Source: an uncultured Collinsella sp. (GTDB lineage Bacteria > Actinomycetota > Coriobacteriia > Coriobacteriales > Coriobacteriaceae). Taken from it: DNA of 58,512 nucleotides. This document shows, piece after piece, positions 1-8,392 of the stretch. Numbering within the stretch: position 1 is the first letter of the stretch; every line of letters starts with the position of its first letter. The stretch is taken from NCBI GenBank assembly GCA_959019945.1, contig CAUEQD010000012.1, forward strand, positions 1 to 58,512, written 5' to 3'. The notes under the pieces are model-generated. The model did not search any database. It was not told where the DNA came from and was given only the letters and a program-made list of their open reading frames with translations. The translations under genes were made by a program, and so were the position numbers.

Positions 1-10
1 CAAGAAAGAG

Positions 11-36
11 AAGAGGCGGGGCATGCCCCGCCTCTT
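11..36 (-). terminator. Rho-independent terminator, perfect palindrome
   Basis: A perfect 13+13 inverted repeat (AAGAGGCGGGGCA and its complement). Read on the minus strand it is followed by a T-rich tail, so it more likely ends a minus-strand transcript such as the one from the tRNA-Val side. The plus-strand side lacks a clean T-run. Confidence 0.6.
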
Positions 37-291
37 ACACCACATCTCTGCGCGCTACCTCGAAATGACGATGAAAGCACGATTTTGATCCAACTGTTAG
101 TCCTTATAATGGACATATGTTGCGTAACTTAAGCAAATACTGTCTATTTATATGTTGCAAACAAAGTAGCAGTACTCATTTTTGCCATTTTCTGGCCACG
201 GCCTTTGTGACAGACGTGCTGGCGGGTTCGAACCCCATGCGCTGGGCCTGAAAAAAGGAAAGGCCTCCATCGCTGGAGGCCTAACAATTCA
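37..291. other. Intergenic region with T-arm-like fragment and hairpin
   Basis: No convincing gene. A TATAAT box stands at 105-110 but the best upstream -35 match is badly spaced. The part 150-215 is AT-rich and looks like a dispersed intergenic segment. At 223-236 there is a T-arm-like sequence (GGGTTCGAACCCC) not embedded in a full tRNA, followed by a hairpin (AGGCCTCC at 261-268 with GGAGGCCT at 275-282). The short reading frames here are not credible proteins. Confidence 0.5.
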
Positions 292-292
292 G

Positions 293-310
293 TGGTGGGC
301 GATGAGGGAT
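293..310 (-). other. Duplicated 3' end of tRNA-Val (remnant)
   Basis: The 18 bases TGGTGGGCGATGAGGGAT are identical to the 3' end of the intact tRNA-Val (477-494), including its CCA, but here the match stops after the T-stem. The flank is also duplicated: a T-arm-like block plus hairpin lies about 70 bases away in both copies (223-310 and 409-494). This is what an old integration or an unequal duplication at a tRNA 3' end leaves behind. Confidence 0.6.
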
Positions 311-441
311 GTCGCGTGCGGCTGACGCCGCCCGCTCTCGCTTCGGGCCTGCGGCCCTCGCGTGCTGCGCTGGAAAACGCTTCGCGTTTCCTCAGCTTCG
401 CACCCTGTCGGGTTCGAATCCCATGCGCTGGGCCCAAACAA
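311..441. other. Non-coding spacer with short GC-rich hairpins
   Basis: This spacer separates the tRNA-Val remnant from the terminator of the intact tRNA. It contains several short inverted repeats (GCGGC/GCCGC near 318-332; GGAAA/TTTCC near 371-392) and a second T-arm-like block at 409-422. No gene is supported. Confidence 0.4.
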
Positions 442-467
442 AAACGGTCCCCTTGCGAGGACCGTTT
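442..467 (-). terminator. Terminator of tRNA-Val
   Basis: AAACGGTCC and GGACCGTTT form a 9-bp stem. On the minus strand the T-run follows directly (437-445), about 10 bases past the tRNA 3' end. Confidence 0.75.
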
Positions 468-476
468 CCACTTCAA

Positions 477-552
477 TGGTGGGCGATGAGGGATTCGAAC
501 CCCCAGCCTTGTGCGTGTAAAGCACCTGCGCTAACCGTTGCGCCAATCGCCC
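477..552 (-). tRNA. tRNA-Val (anticodon TAC)
   Basis: On the minus strand the acceptor GGGCGAT (552-546) pairs with ATCGCCC (487-481). A D-arm with GCGCAACGGTTAGCGC, an anticodon loop TTTACAC giving anticodon TAC, a T-arm around GGTTCGAATCC and an encoded CCA are all visible. Length is 76 nt. Confidence 0.93.
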
Positions 553-739
553 GTGCGGAGAGAGTATAGCAAAACAATCGCCTCATTCACCTCATATCCA
601 TTAAAGGTAACCGACGCGTGTCACAGCGGAGCTGATTCAGTTGAGATTGCCTGAACATTCCGCCCCTCTTTACGCCCTCGGGTATACTCAAAAGCTACTG
701 ATTCGATTTGATGCCCAGCAACAGCAGAGGGGATAGTAT

Positions 740-2620
740 ATGTGCGGTTTTGTCGGTTTTGTCGGTGGGACGGATAACCAATCCGAGGTGCTCACCAAGA
801 TGATGGACCGCATCGTCCATCGTGGTCCCGACATGGGCGGTCAGTTTATCGACGGCCGCGTTGCCCTCGGCTTCCGCCGCTTGTCGATCCTCGACCTGAC
901 CGAGGCCGGCGCTCAGCCCATGGCCAATGAGGACGGCAGCGTCGTTATCGTCTTCAACGGCGAGATCTACAACTTCCAGGAGCTTCGCTCCGAGCTCGAG
1001 GCCAAGGGCTACAAGTTCCACTGCGGCGCCGACACCGAGAGCCTCCTGCACGGCTACGAGGAGTGGGGCGAGGCGGTACTCGATCGCTTGCGCGGTATGT
1101 ACGCCTTCGTCATCTGGGACAAGAAGAAGAACAAGCTTTTTGGCGCCCGCGATATCTTTGGCATCAAGCCGCTCTACTACTATCCCATGGCCGATGCGGG
1201 CGACGGCGCTCCGGGCGTGCTCTTTGGTTCCGAGATCAAGAGCTTCCTGGACTACCCGCACTTCCACAAGGCGGTCAACAAAAAGGCCCTGCGTCCGTAC
1301 ATGACGCTGCAGTATTCGGCAACCGAGGAGACCTTCTTCGAGGGTGTCTACAAGCTGCCGCCGGCGCACTACTTTACCGTCGATATCCCGACCGGCAAGA
1401 TGAACATCGAGCGTTACTGGGATTGCGATTACTCTGCCGTCGAGAAGCCGTTCGAAGAGTACGTCGACGAGCTGGACGAGGTCGTGCACGAGAGCGTCGA
1501 GGCCCATCGCATCGCCGACGTCAAGGTCGCGTCGTTCCTCTCCGGTGGCGTCGACTCCAGCTACATTGCCGCTTGCCTCATGCCCGACAAGACCTTCTCG
1601 GTGGGCTTTGACTACAAGAACTTCAACGAGACCAACTACGCCAAGGAGCTTTCCGATAAGCTCGGCGTCGAGAACGTTCGCAAGATGATTACCGCCGACG
1701 AGTTCTTCGGTGCGCTCGAGGACATCCAGTATCACATGGACGAACCGCAGTCCAACCTGTCTTCCGTGCCGCTGTGGTTCTTGGCCGAGATGGCCCGCAA
1801 GGACGTCACCGTGGTGCTTTCGGGCGAAGGCGCCGACGAACTCTTTGGCGGCTACGCCTACTACGAGGATACGGTCCCGGTGCGCAAGTACAAAAAGATG
1901 GTGCCGCTGCCCATCCGTCGCGCGCTCGGTAACCTGACGCTGCATATGCCGTACTTCAAGGGACATAACTTCCTGGTCAAGGGTGCCGAGATTCCCGAGA
2001 AGTCGTTCCTGGGACAGGCTCTGGTATGGCCGGAGCGCGAGGTCGACGGCGTGCTCAAGCCCGAGTACAACACCGGCGATGGCGCCTTCGAGCTTGCCGC
2101 TCCCATCTATGCGCGCGTGAAGGGTCAGCCCGAGCTGGTCAAGAAGCAGTACCTGGACATGAACATGTGGCTCCCGGGCGACATTCTGCTCAAGGCCGAC
2201 AAGATGTGCATGGCACACTCACTGGAGCTGCGCGTGCCCTTCCTGGACCGCAAAGTCATGGAGTTCGCCGAGCACATTCCCGACCGCTACCGCATCAACG
2301 AGAACGGCAACAAACAGGTACTCCGCCACGCTGCCAACAAATCGCTGCCCGATGAGTGGGCCACCCGTCCCAAGGTGGGCTTCCCGGTGCCGATTGTCTA
2401 CTGGCTGCGCGAGCAAAAGTGGTACGACTATGTCAAGGAGTACTTCACCGCGCCGTGGGCAAGCGAGTTCTTCAATACCGACGAGCTCATGCACCTGCTC
2501 GATCTGCACTTTGCGGGCAAGGGCGATTTCCAGCGCAAGATCTATACGCCGCTCGTGTTCTTGGTGTGGTACAAGCGCTTCTTTATCGACGAGGACCAGC
2601 CTTCTGTTCAGGCTGCCTAG
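740..2620 (+). CDS. asnB: Asparagine synthetase B (glutamine-hydrolysing)
   Basis: Makes asparagine from aspartate, ATP and the amide of glutamine in the cytoplasm. The 626-residue protein begins MCGFVGF, so Cys2 becomes the N-terminal nucleophile of the class II glutamine amidotransferase domain (about residues 2-215). The synthetase domain follows, with the pyrophosphate loop SGGVDSS at 268-274. Length is normal for the family. The ATG is 5-10 bases after a purine-rich RBS (GAGGGGAT), and a TATACT box at 683-688 may be its -10. It is monocistronic, with a terminator 25 bases downstream. Asparaginyl-tRNA synthetase is encoded at 51213-52616, so Asn-tRNA can be charged directly with its product. 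Confidence 0.95.
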   Translation: MCGFVGFVGGTDNQSEVLTKMMDRIVHRGPDMGGQFIDGRVALGFRRLSILDLTEAGAQPMANEDGSVVIVFNGEIYNFQELRSELEAKGYKFHCGADTESLLHGYEEWGEAVLDRLRGMYAFVIWDKKKNKLFGARDIFGIKPLYYYPMADAGDGAPGVLFGSEIKSFLDYPHFHKAVNKKALRPYMTLQYSATEETFFEGVYKLPPAHYFTVDIPTGKMNIERYWDCDYSAVEKPFEEYVDELDEVVHESVEAHRIADVKVASFLSGGVDSSYIAACLMPDKTFSVGFDYKNFNETNYAKELSDKLGVENVRKMITADEFFGALEDIQYHMDEPQSNLSSVPLWFLAEMARKDVTVVLSGEGADELFGGYAYYEDTVPVRKYKKMVPLPIRRALGNLTLHMPYFKGHNFLVKGAEIPEKSFLGQALVWPEREVDGVLKPEYNTGDGAFELAAPIYARVKGQPELVKKQYLDMNMWLPGDILLKADKMCMAHSLELRVPFLDRKVMEFAEHIPDRYRINENGNKQVLRHAANKSLPDEWATRPKVGFPVPIVYWLREQKWYDYVKEYFTAPWASEFFNTDELMHLLDLHFAGKGDFQRKIYTPLVFLVWYKRFFIDEDQPSVQAA

Positions 2621-2645
2621 CCTCGGCTTACGAACGCCTGCGCGT

Positions 2646-2670
2646 AACGGCTCCTCCGGGAGCCGTTTTT
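2646..2670 (+). terminator. Terminator of asnB
   Basis: AACGGCTCC and GGAGCCGTT form a stem with a 3-base loop, followed by T5. Confidence 0.85.
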
Positions 2671-2732
2671 GCGTGGGTGCGTTTCAGTTACTATAAAAAC
2701 CGTCCCTGCCAAATGGCTGAGAAAGGTGAAAG

Positions 2733-4295
2733 ATGCACCATTCGGATTCCGCGACCGTGACCACGGTCGATACGCTTGCCAAGCTTCTCGACGTGTGCGG
2801 CGAGCTGCGCGCATCAGAGCAGGTTGACGAGCGTGCCGTGACCGGCTGCTCGTTTGATTCGCGCGTGGTCTCGGCAGGTGACGTGTTCTTCTGTAAAGGT
2901 GCTGCCTTTAAGCCCGCGTTTTTGAGCATGGCGCTCGATGCAGGCGCCGTCGCATTTGTGTGCGAGGAGTCGCTGGTCGAGTCTCTGGAGCCGCTGGCGA
3001 AGGAGAGCAGTGCTGCGATGCTGGTTGTTGATAGCGTTCGCACGGCCATGGCCCTGTTGCCGCCGGAGGTCTACGACCGTCCCGACCACGACGTCAAGAT
3101 CGTGGGCATCACCGGCACCAAGGGAAAGACCACGGCCGCTTTTATGCTCCAGTCGATTATCAAAGCGGCGGGCGAGTCCTGCGGCATGATCGGCTCGGTG
3201 AGTACCGACGATGGCATCGAGTGCTACGAGAGCACCAATACTACGCCCGAGGCCCCCGAGGTCTGGCGCCATATCGCCAACTGCCGCACGTCCGGTCGCC
3301 AGTCCATGGTCATGGAGGTCTCGAGCCAGGCGCTCAAGTACCAACGCGTCGAGAATCTGCCGTTTGACGTGGCGTGCTTCCTCAACATCGGCCGCGACCA
3401 CATCTCGCCGATCGAACACCCCACGTTTGAGGATTATTTTGAGAGCAAACTCAGGATCTTTGACCAGGCAAAGACCGCCGTGGTGAATCTGGGCACCGAA
3501 GAGGTCGACCGTGTGCTGGAGGCAGCGTCGACGGCCGAGCGCTTGGTGACCGTTGGCGTCGAGCATCCCGAGGCAAGCCTGTGGGCGAGCGACGTACGCA
3601 TGGTCGGCTTTAGCATCGAGTTCAACTTGCATGGCCTGTGTGCCGACGAGTCCGAGGTGGGGGAGAAGGTCCTGCTGGGTATCGCGGGAGACTTTAACGT
3701 GGAGAACGCGCTGGTCGCTATCGCCGCCGCGCGCGAGATCGGCATCGGTATCGAGGCTATCAAGAAGGGCCTCTCCAAACTGCGTGTGCCGGGCCGTATG
3801 GAGGTCGTGGAGTCGAAGGACGGCCGCGTGATTTGTGTCGTCGACTACGCGCACAACCAGCTTTCGTTCCGCTCGCTTTTCTCGTCGGTCAAGCGCGCGT
3901 TTCCCGCCAGCCCGGTCATCGCAGTGTTTGGCGCTGCCGGCGGCAAGGCGCAGGAGCGCCGCGAGCAGCTTCCGCGCGAGGCCGCACCGTATTCCGACCT
4001 GATGATCTTTGCCAATGAGGACCCGGCTCACGAGGACCCGATGAAGGTCTGTCGCGAGCTTGCCGAACATGTTCCCGACGATACGCCGAACAAGATCATC
4101 CTCGACCGCGAAGCCGCTGTGCATGCGGCGTTCAAGGCGGCGCGCGAGGAGTACGTCAACCCCGATGCTCCTACCATTGTCTTGCTGCTGGCAAAGGGTG
4201 ACGAGGAGCTCATGCACGTGGGTGACGAGTTCGTGCCCATCGAGAGCGACCTTTCGTTGGCCAATCGCCTGATCGATGTTACCCAGTTTGACTAA
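2733..4295 (+). CDS. murE: UDP-MurNAc-tripeptide synthetase (MurE ligase)
   Basis: ATP-dependent Mur ligase that adds the third amino acid to UDP-MurNAc-L-Ala-D-Glu. The N-terminal uridine-binding domain is followed by the P-loop TGTKGKTT at residues 127-134, the central ligase domain and the C-terminal domain starting near DYAHN (371-375). At 428-436 the specificity loop reads NEDPAHEDP and not the DNPR found in meso-DAP adding enzymes. It resembles the D-N-P-A type of lysine-adding MurE, so the third residue is probably L-Lys or L-Orn (inference). RBS is GAAAGG, 5 bases before ATG. It heads a run of co-directional genes. An imperfect hairpin (ATGGCG/CGCCAT, 4304-4337) follows the stop. Confidence 0.9.
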   Translation: MHHSDSATVTTVDTLAKLLDVCGELRASEQVDERAVTGCSFDSRVVSAGDVFFCKGAAFKPAFLSMALDAGAVAFVCEESLVESLEPLAKESSAAMLVVDSVRTAMALLPPEVYDRPDHDVKIVGITGTKGKTTAAFMLQSIIKAAGESCGMIGSVSTDDGIECYESTNTTPEAPEVWRHIANCRTSGRQSMVMEVSSQALKYQRVENLPFDVACFLNIGRDHISPIEHPTFEDYFESKLRIFDQAKTAVVNLGTEEVDRVLEAASTAERLVTVGVEHPEASLWASDVRMVGFSIEFNLHGLCADESEVGEKVLLGIAGDFNVENALVAIAAAREIGIGIEAIKKGLSKLRVPGRMEVVESKDGRVICVVDYAHNQLSFRSLFSSVKRAFPASPVIAVFGAAGGKAQERREQLPREAAPYSDLMIFANEDPAHEDPMKVCRELAEHVPDDTPNKIILDREAAVHAAFKAAREEYVNPDAPTIVLLLAKGDEELMHVGDEFVPIESDLSLANRLIDVTQFD

Positions 4296-4402
4296 TGAAC
4301 CATGATGGCGGCGGCGCCCTGAGTGCGCTGTCGCCATAAGCGTGTTCCCTCAATCAAAACATGCCGTCCAAGTCCAAACCCTTCTACGTAAACGGAGTAA
4401 CC

Positions 4403-5314
4403 ATGTCCCACAATACCCTGCCGACCGTTGCCGAGCTTTCGGGCGAGATGCGCGAGCGCTTGGCCAAGGTCAAGTACGTCTTTACCGACCTGGATGCCAC
4501 GATGCTCGCACCCGGCTCGTGCGTGCTACGCGACAACGACGGCAACCCCTCGACCAAACTCGTCGAGGCCGTCGTGGCGCTCGCTCGCGCTGGTATTCAG
4601 GTGGTTCCCACCTCGGGCCGCAACCGTACCATGATCCACGAGGACGCGCGCGTGCTCGGTCTCAACTCCTACATCGGCGAGATGGGCGGCCTGGTCATGT
4701 ACGACCTCAAAGCCAACGATTGGGAGTATCTGACCGGCGACATGCCCTACGACTCCTCTTGCGGCCTCACGCCGCACCAGGTGATCGAGCAGACCGGCGT
4801 GTGCGAGAAGATCCTCGCCCGCTGGCCGCACAAGATCGAGTATCACAACGACATGTCGACCGGCTACAAATACCGTGAGGTCACCGTCGGCATGCGCGGC
4901 GATGTGCCCGACGATGAGGTTCAGGCCATCCTGGACGAGGCCGGCTGCGGTCTGATCTGGGCTTGCAACGGCCATCTGACTCACCTGTCCAAGCCGACGA
5001 CGCTCGAGCTCGATCGCGTCGAGGACGGTCGCGCATTCAACATCAACCCCGCGGGTCTCAACAAGGGCGTTGCCATCGCGCGCTTCTGCGAGCACCTGGG
5101 GATCGAGCGCGAGGAGACGCTCGCGCTCGGCGATTCCGAGTCCGACTTCTACATGGCCGATCACGTGGGCACGTTCTGCCTGGTCGAGAATGGCCTGACG
5201 AGCGCCGGCGCGCCCGAGTTCCTGGCTGCTTGCGAGAACGCTTTCGTTACGCGCGGCAAAATTGTCGACGGTTGGGCGGCGACGGCAGAGCTGCTGGTCG
5301 CGGCGCGTTCGTAG
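4403..5314 (+). CDS. HAD-superfamily phosphatase (Cof-like)
   Basis: Haloacid-dehalogenase type phosphatase, probably acting on a sugar or other small phosphate ester; the exact substrate cannot be read from the sequence. Motif I is FTDLDATML (D-x-D near residue 27), motif II is the TSGRN segment, and motif IV is LGDSESDFYM near the C-terminus, preceded by NKGVAIARF, typical of the Cof/phosphoglycolate-phosphatase-like (IIB cap) group. I chose the ATG at 4403 because an ACGGAG RBS lies 6 bases upstream. An in-frame ATG at 4361 has no RBS. The protein is 303 residues. It lies between murE and murI but no wall-specific role is implied. Confidence 0.8.
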   Translation: MSHNTLPTVAELSGEMRERLAKVKYVFTDLDATMLAPGSCVLRDNDGNPSTKLVEAVVALARAGIQVVPTSGRNRTMIHEDARVLGLNSYIGEMGGLVMYDLKANDWEYLTGDMPYDSSCGLTPHQVIEQTGVCEKILARWPHKIEYHNDMSTGYKYREVTVGMRGDVPDDEVQAILDEAGCGLIWACNGHLTHLSKPTTLELDRVEDGRAFNINPAGLNKGVAIARFCEHLGIEREETLALGDSESDFYMADHVGTFCLVENGLTSAGAPEFLAACENAFVTRGKIVDGWAATAELLVAARS

Positions 5315-5365
5315 CGCGGCGCCGCCGCACTTGGACATGTCTTTTCGAGAGAGACTGGTGAGGTA

Positions 5366-6250
5366 ATGTCCGATATCGAGAATCCGGCAGGCGACACGCG
5401 CCCGATTGGCGTGTTCGATTCTGGTTTGGGCGGTCTGACGGTTGCGCGCGCGATTGCGACGGCGCTGCCGCACGAGTCCGTCTACTACTTTGGCGACACC
5501 AAGCGCTGTCCCTACGGCACGCGCACCGAGGATGAGGTGCGCTCGTTTGCGTTGCAGGCGGGTCGTTGGCTTTCGAAGCACGACGTCAAGATTATGGTCA
5601 TCGCCTGCAACACGGCGACCGCTGCGGCCTTGCGTCTGGCCCAGCAGGTGCTCGACGTTCCCGTGATCGGCGTGATTGCGCCGGGTGCCCGTGCAGCAAT
5701 CAACAGCACGCGTACGCGTCGCGTGGGCGTGCTCGCTACCAACCTCACCATCCGCTCGGGCGCCTACACGCGCGCCATTCAGGATCTAGATGCCGGTGTC
5801 GATGTATACGGCTGTCCTGCCTCGAGCTTTGTCGAGGTTGTCGAACACGAGCTCGCCTCGGGTGCACATCTGCAGGAACAGTGGCTTGAGAACGAGGACA
5901 TCTTCGATACGCCTGCCGTGCGTGCGCTGGTGGGTGCCACGGTTGAGCCGCTGCGCGACCACGGTATCGATACCGTGGTGCTCGGCTGTACGCATTTCCC
6001 GCTGTTGGTGGGACCTATCCGCCATGCGCTGGGGCCTGGGGTGCGCGTCGTGAGTTCCGCCGAGGAGACCACGCGCGAGCTGACCGATATCCTCACGCGC
6101 CGCGAGCAGCTGGCGGGCGACGCCGCCGAGCCGCAGCATCGTTTTGCCACGACGGCCGATAACATTGCCGAGTTTGCGGTGGCGGGCAGCTTTATCTTTG
6201 GTCAGCCGCTCAAGAGCATCGAACATATCGATATCGATGAGCTGAAATAG
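5366..6250 (+). CDS. murI: Glutamate racemase
   Basis: Converts L-glutamate to the D-glutamate used at position 2 of the peptidoglycan stem peptide. The 294-residue cytoplasmic protein has GVFDSGLGGL near residue 15, and the two catalytic cysteines in IACNTATAA (Cys81) and LGCTHFP (Cys208). It lies in the murE-HAD-murI-rph-rdgB-dtd run, a gene order (murI-rph-rdgB) common in Gram-positive and other bacteria. The RBS (GTGAGGT) is close to the ATG. Confidence 0.94.
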   Translation: MSDIENPAGDTRPIGVFDSGLGGLTVARAIATALPHESVYYFGDTKRCPYGTRTEDEVRSFALQAGRWLSKHDVKIMVIACNTATAAALRLAQQVLDVPVIGVIAPGARAAINSTRTRRVGVLATNLTIRSGAYTRAIQDLDAGVDVYGCPASSFVEVVEHELASGAHLQEQWLENEDIFDTPAVRALVGATVEPLRDHGIDTVVLGCTHFPLLVGPIRHALGPGVRVVSSAEETTRELTDILTRREQLAGDAAEPQHRFATTADNIAEFAVAGSFIFGQPLKSIEHIDIDELK

Positions 6251-6304
6251 ATGTAAGGCAGCCGCCAAAGCCTTCGCCACATCTTTTGCCGAAAGGAAAT
6301 TTCT

Positions 6305-7030
6305 ATGGAGTACATGCAGGTCAACCGCGCCAACGGTCGCGTCGCCAACGAGTTGCGCCCCGTTAAGCTCACCCGTGGCGTCATGAAGCACGCCCACGGC
6401 TCGTGTTTGGCCGAGTTCGGTGACACGCGCGTGCTGTGCGCCGCCACTATCGAGGAGGGCGTGCCGGGCTGGCGCAAGGGGGCTAAGGCCGGCTGGGTGA
6501 CCGCGGAATACGCCATGCTGCCGGCGTCGACCGGCAAGCGCTGCAAGCGCGAGCACGCCAACCGCAAGGGTCGCTCCATGGAGATTGAGCGCCTCATTGG
6601 CCGCAGTCTGCGTACCGTCGTCAACATGAAGGCGCTCGGCGAGTACACCGTCACCGTTGACTGCGATGTGATTCAGGCCGATGGCGGCACGCGTACAGCG
6701 AGCATCACCGGCGCCTGGGTGGCGCTGCGCGACGCCCTCGCCATGTGGGTCGAGGCGGGCAAGATCGAGCGCATCCCGCTTATCGGCCAGGTGGCTGCCA
6801 TCTCCATGGGCGTTGTCGACGGCAATACGCTGCTTGACCTCGATTATTCCGAGGACAGCCATGCCGAGGTCGACATGAACCTCGTCGCCACCGACACCGG
6901 CGAGATGATCGAGCTCCAGGGCACCGGCGAGCAGGCGCCCTTTGACCGCAAACGCCTCAACGCCCTGCTCGACCTGGGCGACAAGGGTATCGCCGAGCTC
7001 ATCGAGCTTCAGCGCCAAGCCATCGCCTAA
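6305..7030 (+). CDS. rph: Ribonuclease PH
   Basis: Phosphorolytic 3'-5' exoribonuclease that trims tRNA 3' ends. The 241-residue protein has the family's N-terminal block (GRVANELRPVKLTRG) and the conserved segments EYAMLPAST, IERLIGRSLR, DCDVIQADGGTR and EDSHAEVDMN, so the catalytic core looks complete. An AAAGGAAA RBS precedes the ATG. The TAA stop overlaps a GGGACAG-loop hairpin (7029-7064), which probably acts as its terminator. Confidence 0.95.
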   Translation: MEYMQVNRANGRVANELRPVKLTRGVMKHAHGSCLAEFGDTRVLCAATIEEGVPGWRKGAKAGWVTAEYAMLPASTGKRCKREHANRKGRSMEIERLIGRSLRTVVNMKALGEYTVTVDCDVIQADGGTRTASITGAWVALRDALAMWVEAGKIERIPLIGQVAAISMGVVDGNTLLDLDYSEDSHAEVDMNLVATDTGEMIELQGTGEQAPFDRKRLNALLDLGDKGIAELIELQRQAIA

Positions 7031-7064
7031 CCTGCCAAAAGGGACAGGTTTATTTTGGTAGGTT
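7029..7064 (+). repeat. GGGACAG-loop hairpin at the rph stop codon
   Basis: AACCTGCCAAAA (7029-7040) and TTTTGGTAGGTT (7053-7064) form a 12-bp stem with one G-T pair around the loop GGGACAGGTTTA. A T-run follows. The stem overlaps the TAA of rph. It belongs to a set of hairpins in this window with related loops but different stems (14629, 41354, 44070, 47063). Confidence 0.7.
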
Positions 7065-7170
7065 TTATCTGCTGAAATGCTGCGTTGAAAGGTCCGATCG
7101 CCTGAGAGGGGAGAGGTCAAGTGCCCAAACGCCCCTCACGCGGCTTGCTATAGAGACAAGGAGGCCAGTC

Positions 7171-7812
7171 ATGGCACTTGAGAAGATTGACATCGACACC
7201 CTCGACCCGGCGGCGACCATCGTCGTGGCAACGGGCAACGCCCATAAGCTCACCGAGATCGAGGCCATTTTGGGCAAGGTCATGCCCGAGGTGCGCTTTG
7301 TGGCGCTCGGCCAGCTGGGCGATTTTGAGGACCCCGAGGAAAACGGCACGACGTTTTTGGAGAACGCCATCATCAAGGCACAGGCTGCGGTCGAGGAGAC
7401 GGGCCTTATGGCCATTGCCGATGATTCGGGCTTGGTCGTCGACGCGCTGGACGGTGAGCCCGGTGTGTATAGCGCGCGCTACGCGGGCATTCACGGCGAC
7501 GATGCCGCCAACAACGCCAAGCTGCTCGTTAACTTGGAAGGCGTGGCAGACGAGGATCGCACCGCGCGTTTTATGAGTGTCGTCGCGCTCATCGACACGG
7601 ATGGTCTGGTCACCTATGGTGAGGGCGCCTGCGAGGGCGTTATCGCGCACGAGGGCCGCGGCGATCACGGCTTTGGCTACGACCCGCTGTTCCTGCCGGT
7701 CGACACGCCGGGCAAGACCATGGCCGAGCTGACGGCGGACGAGAAGAACGCCATCAGCCATCGTTTCCACGCGCTCGAGCATCTGTCCGCCAAGCTGACG
7801 GGCGAGGAGTAG
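7171..7812 (+). CDS. rdgB: XTP/dITP diphosphatase (RdgB/HAM1 family)
   Basis: Hydrolyses non-canonical purine nucleoside triphosphates (dITP, XTP) to monophosphates and so keeps them out of DNA and RNA. The N-terminal VVATGNAHKL block, ADDSGLVVDAL with the GEPGVYSARY segment, and GFGYDPLF are all present. The 213-residue length is normal. A strong AAGGAGG RBS lies 6 bases upstream. The 140-base gap to rph holds a GGGACAG-loop hairpin and a weaker GAGGGG/CCCCTC hairpin, so transcription may be partly separated from rph. Confidence 0.93.
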   Translation: MALEKIDIDTLDPAATIVVATGNAHKLTEIEAILGKVMPEVRFVALGQLGDFEDPEENGTTFLENAIIKAQAAVEETGLMAIADDSGLVVDALDGEPGVYSARYAGIHGDDAANNAKLLVNLEGVADEDRTARFMSVVALIDTDGLVTYGEGACEGVIAHEGRGDHGFGYDPLFLPVDTPGKTMAELTADEKNAISHRFHALEHLSAKLTGEE

Positions 7813-7815
7813 ACC

Positions 7816-8262
7816 GTGCGTGCGGTGGTGCAGCGCGTGCTCAACGCCGGCGTGACGGTCGACGGCGAGTGCGTGGGCCGCATTGGACGCGGCTACCTGG
7901 TGCTGCTGGGTGTGGGCCATGGCGATACGCGTGCCGAGGCCGACAAGCTGTGGGGCAAGCTCCGCGGGCTGCGTATCAACGAGGACGAGAACGGCAAGAC
8001 CAACCTGGCACTTGCCGATGTCGACGGCGAGGTGCTCGTGGTGTCGCAGTTCACGCTGTTTGCCGACTGCCGCCACGGCCGCCGTCCGTCGTTTACGGAT
8101 GCCGGCGCCCCCGATGTCGCCAACGAGCTCTACGAGTACTTCTTGACGCTTGTGCGCGAGGACGTCGAGCAAGTAGCACATGGCATCTTCGGCGCCGATA
8201 TGAAAGTCGATCTTGTCAACGACGGTCCGTTCACCATCGTCTTGGACACCGATAGTCTGTAA
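7816..8262 (+). CDS. dtd: D-aminoacyl-tRNA deacylase
   Basis: Removes D-amino acids, and glycine from mischarged tRNA-Ala, in trans. The signature SQFTLFADC-HGRRPSF and the C-terminal gate motif NDGPFT (family: N-x-G-P-x-T) are both present in a normal 148-residue protein. The start is GTG, 3 bases after the rdgB stop, with GGCGAGGAG as RBS inside rdgB, so the two are translationally coupled. A hairpin begins at the stop codon. Confidence 0.93.
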   Translation: MRAVVQRVLNAGVTVDGECVGRIGRGYLVLLGVGHGDTRAEADKLWGKLRGLRINEDENGKTNLALADVDGEVLVVSQFTLFADCRHGRRPSFTDAGAPDVANELYEYFLTLVREDVEQVAHGIFGADMKVDLVNDGPFTIVLDTDSL

Positions 8263-8297
8263 GTAGTCAATTTGGGACCGGGCTTTTTAAGCTACTT
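8261..8297 (+). repeat. Hairpin repeat at the dtd stop codon
   Basis: AAGTAG (8261-8266) pairs with CTACTT (8292-8297). The internal sequence TCAATTTGGGAC...TTTTTAAG resembles the hairpin at 12923-12953 (GTAGTC...TTGGGGAC...TTAAAC...GACTAC). The left arm overlaps the dtd TAA. Probably a degenerate member of the same stop-codon-associated repeats. Confidence 0.45.
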
Positions 8298-8325
8298 GCG
8301 TATGACGGCAGCAGGGTGCTATAGT
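8296..8325 (+). promoter_or_regulatory. Promoter of veg-ispE
   Basis: TTGCGT (8296-8301) and TATAGT (8320-8325) are separated by 18 bases. The leader then contains a small hairpin, AGGGG (8346-8350) with CCCCT (8357-8361), followed by T4, just ahead of the veg RBS. This could be a weak attenuator. Confidence 0.6.
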
Positions 8326-8392
8326 ATTAGAGTTTTGTCTATCTTAGGGGTATTATCCCCTTTTTGAATTGCACCTTCTGGAGGCCCTGTTC

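Noticed and set aside
223..250. Complete tRNA around the T-arm-like sequence
   Set aside because: No acceptor, D-arm or anticodon arm can be built around it on either strand.
144..569. Short frames across the tRNA-Val region
   Set aside because: They translate tRNA and hairpin sequence and have no RBS.
695..4337. Long minus-strand frames opposite asnB and murE (507 codons each)
   Set aside because: They lie fully antisense to well-supported genes, have no RBS or recognisable domains, and arise from high-GC codon bias.
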